Source: an uncultured Paracoccaceae bacterium
Lineage (GTDB): Bacteria; Pseudomonadota; Alphaproteobacteria; Rhodobacterales; Rhodobacteraceae
DNA: 64,000 nucleotides
NCBI GenBank assembly: GCA_947493745.1
Contig: CANLSM010000009.1
Location: 1 to 64,000 of the forward strand
Direction: 5' to 3'
Below the pieces are notes generated by a model that worked only from the letters and a program-made list of their open reading frames with translations, was not told the DNA's origin and ran no database searches. Shown in pieces: positions 62,071 to 64,000 of this stretch. Numbering within the stretch: the stretch's first letter is position 1; each line of letters begins with the position of its first letter. A program made the position numbers and the translations under genes.

Positions 62071-62306
62071 TGCGTTTTGGTGCCACCATAGTTGCGGGCG
62101 TGATCTACTTCGCGCTGAGTTTCGCCTCTGCGATCCTGCTTGAGGTCGAGACAGCTGTGTTCGAAGCGGTGCTCTACGGCATCGTCAAGACGGCGATTTT
62201 CTGTGTTCTGTTTCACTATGCCCATAACTGGCTCGCGCGTTTGTTTGACTGGTACGATCCTGACGAAACGCCGGCGGCCACCCCAATCCCCCAAACCGAA
62301 GAGTGA
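62070..62306 (+). CDS. Small membrane protein, fifth insert gene in suf
   Basis: A 78-residue protein with two hydrophobic segments (about 3-22 and 30-55) and an acidic C-terminal tail (DWYDPDETPAATPIPQTEE). No family was recognised. The ATG shares one base with the YbjQ-like stop. Confidence 0.7.
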   Translation: MRFGATIVAGVIYFALSFASAILLEVETAVFEAVLYGIVKTAIFCVLFHYAHNWLARLFDWYDPDETPAATPIPQTEE

Positions 62307-62309
62307 GCT

Positions 62310-62870
62310 ATGAATCCTGATTTCGAAGCCAGAACCCGCCACATGCGGCAGGAGGAGGCGCAGGCACAGAAGGCTGCGCAGGGTCCAGGCGGCAAGATGC
62401 GCCGATTTATCCTCGGCGCGCTCGCAGGCCTTGTCGCGCTGCCGGTTCTGCTGACCCAGCGCGATGTCATATCAGCCGCCTGGAACAGCCTGGTCGAACG
62501 TCTCGCCGGACCGCTTCAACTGGTGCCGGAACAGTACCAGACCTTTGCCGCGATTGGCTTTGCGGTTCTCGTCGTTCTGATACTCGTTCTGCTGACCAAG
62601 GGGATTATCCGGGGCATGTTGACGGTCACCTTCATCCTTGGGCTGATCATCGGCGTTGCCGTGTGGTTCCCGTTCGGGCGGCAGGCCTATCACATGGTCC
62701 CGCCGCTCGCGCAGACCTTCCCGGACCTTGATGTCGCCATCGAAGGGCTGGCCGGAGACAATCAGCAGATCAATCAAATCATGGCTCTGGGTGAAAGTGT
62801 TCTGCCCGTGCCGCAAACCGAACAAGCGGAAGAACTATCACTGCCGCAAGTCACCAATGGAGGGCAGTAA
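62310..62870 (+). CDS. Membrane protein, sixth insert gene in suf
   Basis: A 186-residue protein with a charged helical N terminus (FEARTRHMRQEEAQAQKAAQ) and three hydrophobic segments (about 30-50, 72-95, 98-118). A periplasmic or cytosolic tail follows, with VPQTEQAEELSLPQV. No family was recognised. It sits three bases after the previous gene and two bases before sufC. Confidence 0.7.
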   Translation: MNPDFEARTRHMRQEEAQAQKAAQGPGGKMRRFILGALAGLVALPVLLTQRDVISAAWNSLVERLAGPLQLVPEQYQTFAAIGFAVLVVLILVLLTKGIIRGMLTVTFILGLIIGVAVWFPFGRQAYHMVPPLAQTFPDLDVAIEGLAGDNQQINQIMALGESVLPVPQTEQAEELSLPQVTNGGQ

Positions 62871-62871
62871 C

Positions 62872-63627
62872 ATGCTTGAGATCAAGAACCTGCATGTCTC
62901 GCTGGAAGAGGAGGAAAAGCAGATCCTCAAGGGCGTCGATCTGACCGTTGGTGCAGGCCAGGTGCATGCAATCATGGGGCCGAATGGCTCGGGCAAATCG
63001 ACACTGTCCTATGTCCTGTCCGGTCGCGATGGCTATGACGTGACCGAAGGGTCCGCGACCCTGCTGGGCGAGGATATTCTGGAGATGGAACCGGAGGAAC
63101 GGGCGGCCGCCGGGCTTTTCCTTGCGTTCCAGTATCCCGTGGAGATCCCCGGTGTCGGCAATATGACATTCCTGCGAACCGCATTGAACGGCCAGCGCAA
63201 GGCGCGCGGCGAGGAAGAACTGAATGCGGCTGAGTTTCTCAAGCTGGTGCGCGAAAAGGCCAAGGCGCTGAAGATCGACGCGGATATGCTCAAGCGCCCG
63301 GTCAATGTCGGCTTTTCGGGCGGCGAGAAGAAGCGTAACGAAATCCTGCAAATGTCTGTTCTTGAACCGAAAATGTGCATCATGGACGAGACGGATTCAG
63401 GCCTCGACGTGGATGCCATGAAACTGGTGGCCGATGGCGTCAATGCGCTGCGCGATGCGGGACGGTCATTCCTTGTGATCACACATTACCAGCGGCTTCT
63501 CGACCATATTCAGCCCGATGTCGTGCATATCATGGCCGACGGGCGCATTGTCAAAAGCGGTGGCCCCGATCTGGCGCTTGAGGTTGAAAACAACGGCTAT
63601 GCCGACATTCTCTCGGAGGTCGCGTAA
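62872..63627 (+). CDS. sufC: Fe-S cluster assembly ATPase SufC
   Basis: A 251-residue ABC-type ATPase that drives the SufBC2D scaffold. Walker A is GPNGSGKST at 36-44, the Q loop in LAFQYPVEIPGV, the SufC-type signature FSGGEKKRNEILQM near 145, and Walker B in CIMDETDSGLDVDA. The start at 62872 was chosen by family; the longer upstream frame is a shadow of the previous gene. The stop shares one base with the sufD start (TAATG). Confidence 0.96.
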   Translation: MLEIKNLHVSLEEEEKQILKGVDLTVGAGQVHAIMGPNGSGKSTLSYVLSGRDGYDVTEGSATLLGEDILEMEPEERAAAGLFLAFQYPVEIPGVGNMTFLRTALNGQRKARGEEELNAAEFLKLVREKAKALKIDADMLKRPVNVGFSGGEKKRNEILQMSVLEPKMCIMDETDSGLDVDAMKLVADGVNALRDAGRSFLVITHYQRLLDHIQPDVVHIMADGRIVKSGGPDLALEVENNGYADILSEVA

Positions 63628-64000
63628 TGGCTCTGCCGGCGCAGAAAACCGATGGTGCCGATCTGTTGCTTGCCCGGCATCCGTCGCCTTCAGTCACGAC
63701 CGGCTGGGCCGGCGAGGCGCAGACATACGCACGTGCCCGGCTTCAGTCCATGGGAGCGCCACAGCGGCGCGATGAGTACTGGAAATTCACCAATCCGGCG
63801 CTGCTGATCGACCCCGAAACCAGGGCCGCCGTACTTGAGACCGATAAAGTGCCGGTTTTCGATGCGGTGGACCGTCTGAAGATGGTCTTTGTCGATGGAA
63901 AGTTCAGTGCGGAGCTTTCCGACGATCTGAGCCTTGAAGGCGTCGAGATCGAGCATCTCTCGGATGCCATGTCGAAGGATATCCACTGGGTACGCGAGGT
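63627..64000 (+). CDS. sufD: Fe-S cluster assembly protein SufD, N-terminal part
   Basis: The frame opens at the ATG at 63627 and is still open at the right edge after about 124 codons. SMGAPQRRDEYWKFTNPALL near residues 41-60 is the typical SufD N-terminal motif. Order sufB, sufC, sufD on one strand supports the call. The core beta-helix domain lies outside the window. Confidence 0.88.
   Translation, partial: MALPAQKTDGADLLLARHPSPSVTTGWAGEAQTYARARLQSMGAPQRRDEYWKFTNPALLIDPETRAAVLETDKVPVFDAVDRLKMVFVDGKFSAELSDDLSLEGVEIEHLSDAMSKDIHWVRE

Overview
The window is GC-rich, densely packed alphaproteobacterial chromosome, most likely from the Roseobacter group (Rhodobacterales); the genus cannot be fixed from the sequence. 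Supporting signs are a circularly permuted two-piece tmRNA gene followed by sspB, an IscR with a single cysteine as described for Rhodobacter sphaeroides, a bluE-type L-threonine kinase in a cobalamin cluster, an LsrB-like regulator, and many ATGA or TGATG gene overlaps.

Layout. 1-1386 is accessory DNA: the end of an IS66 transposase, an orphan Imm8-type immunity gene and tRNA-Arg(CCG), which looks like an island edge. 1454-5593 holds hisE, hisF, hisA, hisH and hisB on the minus strand, interrupted by two plus-strand genes for exported proteins. 5838-17346 carries an isovaleryl-CoA dehydrogenase, a MerF-like protein, a BCCT-like transporter, transketolase, zapA, a four-gene operon (ABC ATPase, FtsX-type permease, CrtC/AttH-like protein, DUF2237) and a second acyl-CoA dehydrogenase. 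17441-21067 holds grxD, bolA, a GNAT gene and purL. Two tandem small-RNA-like units (about 21146-21390) lie beside an lsrB-like LysR gene. 22627-29006 holds a fused indolepyruvate ferredoxin oxidoreductase, a TusA-like gene and an alpha/beta hydrolase-cytochrome P450 pair. 29063-34569 holds the fumC operon, a Tat-type haloalkane dehalogenase with a divergent LysR gene, and sspB. The tmRNA gene follows at about 34625-34938.

35038-51376 is a large cobalamin region: cobB and cobA on minus; cbiD and cobK on plus; a B12 riboswitch in front of hupE, cobW, cobN, a nucleotidyltransferase gene, cobO, a HAD gene and cobQ; then DUF1636, bluE, cbiB and cobD on minus. Together these import cobalt, insert it, amidate and adenosylate the ring, and make the aminopropanol arm. 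51547-53903 encodes carnitine breakdown to glycine betaine (beta-keto acid cleavage enzyme plus a carnitine dehydrogenase-thioesterase fusion). It is followed by an unassigned ThDP enzyme and a divergent Asp/Glu-racemase-family gene. 57136 to the right edge is the iscR-suf operon, with six small genes inserted between sufB and sufC; sufD runs off the edge.

The strongest unusual points are the AbcR-like tandem RNAs beside lsrB, the tmRNA-sspB pairing, the insert inside suf, the cobalamin-linked orphan genes, the translational-type riboswitch hairpin, and a dispersed intergenic repeat with at least six copies at five loci. No CRISPR array or rRNA was seen.
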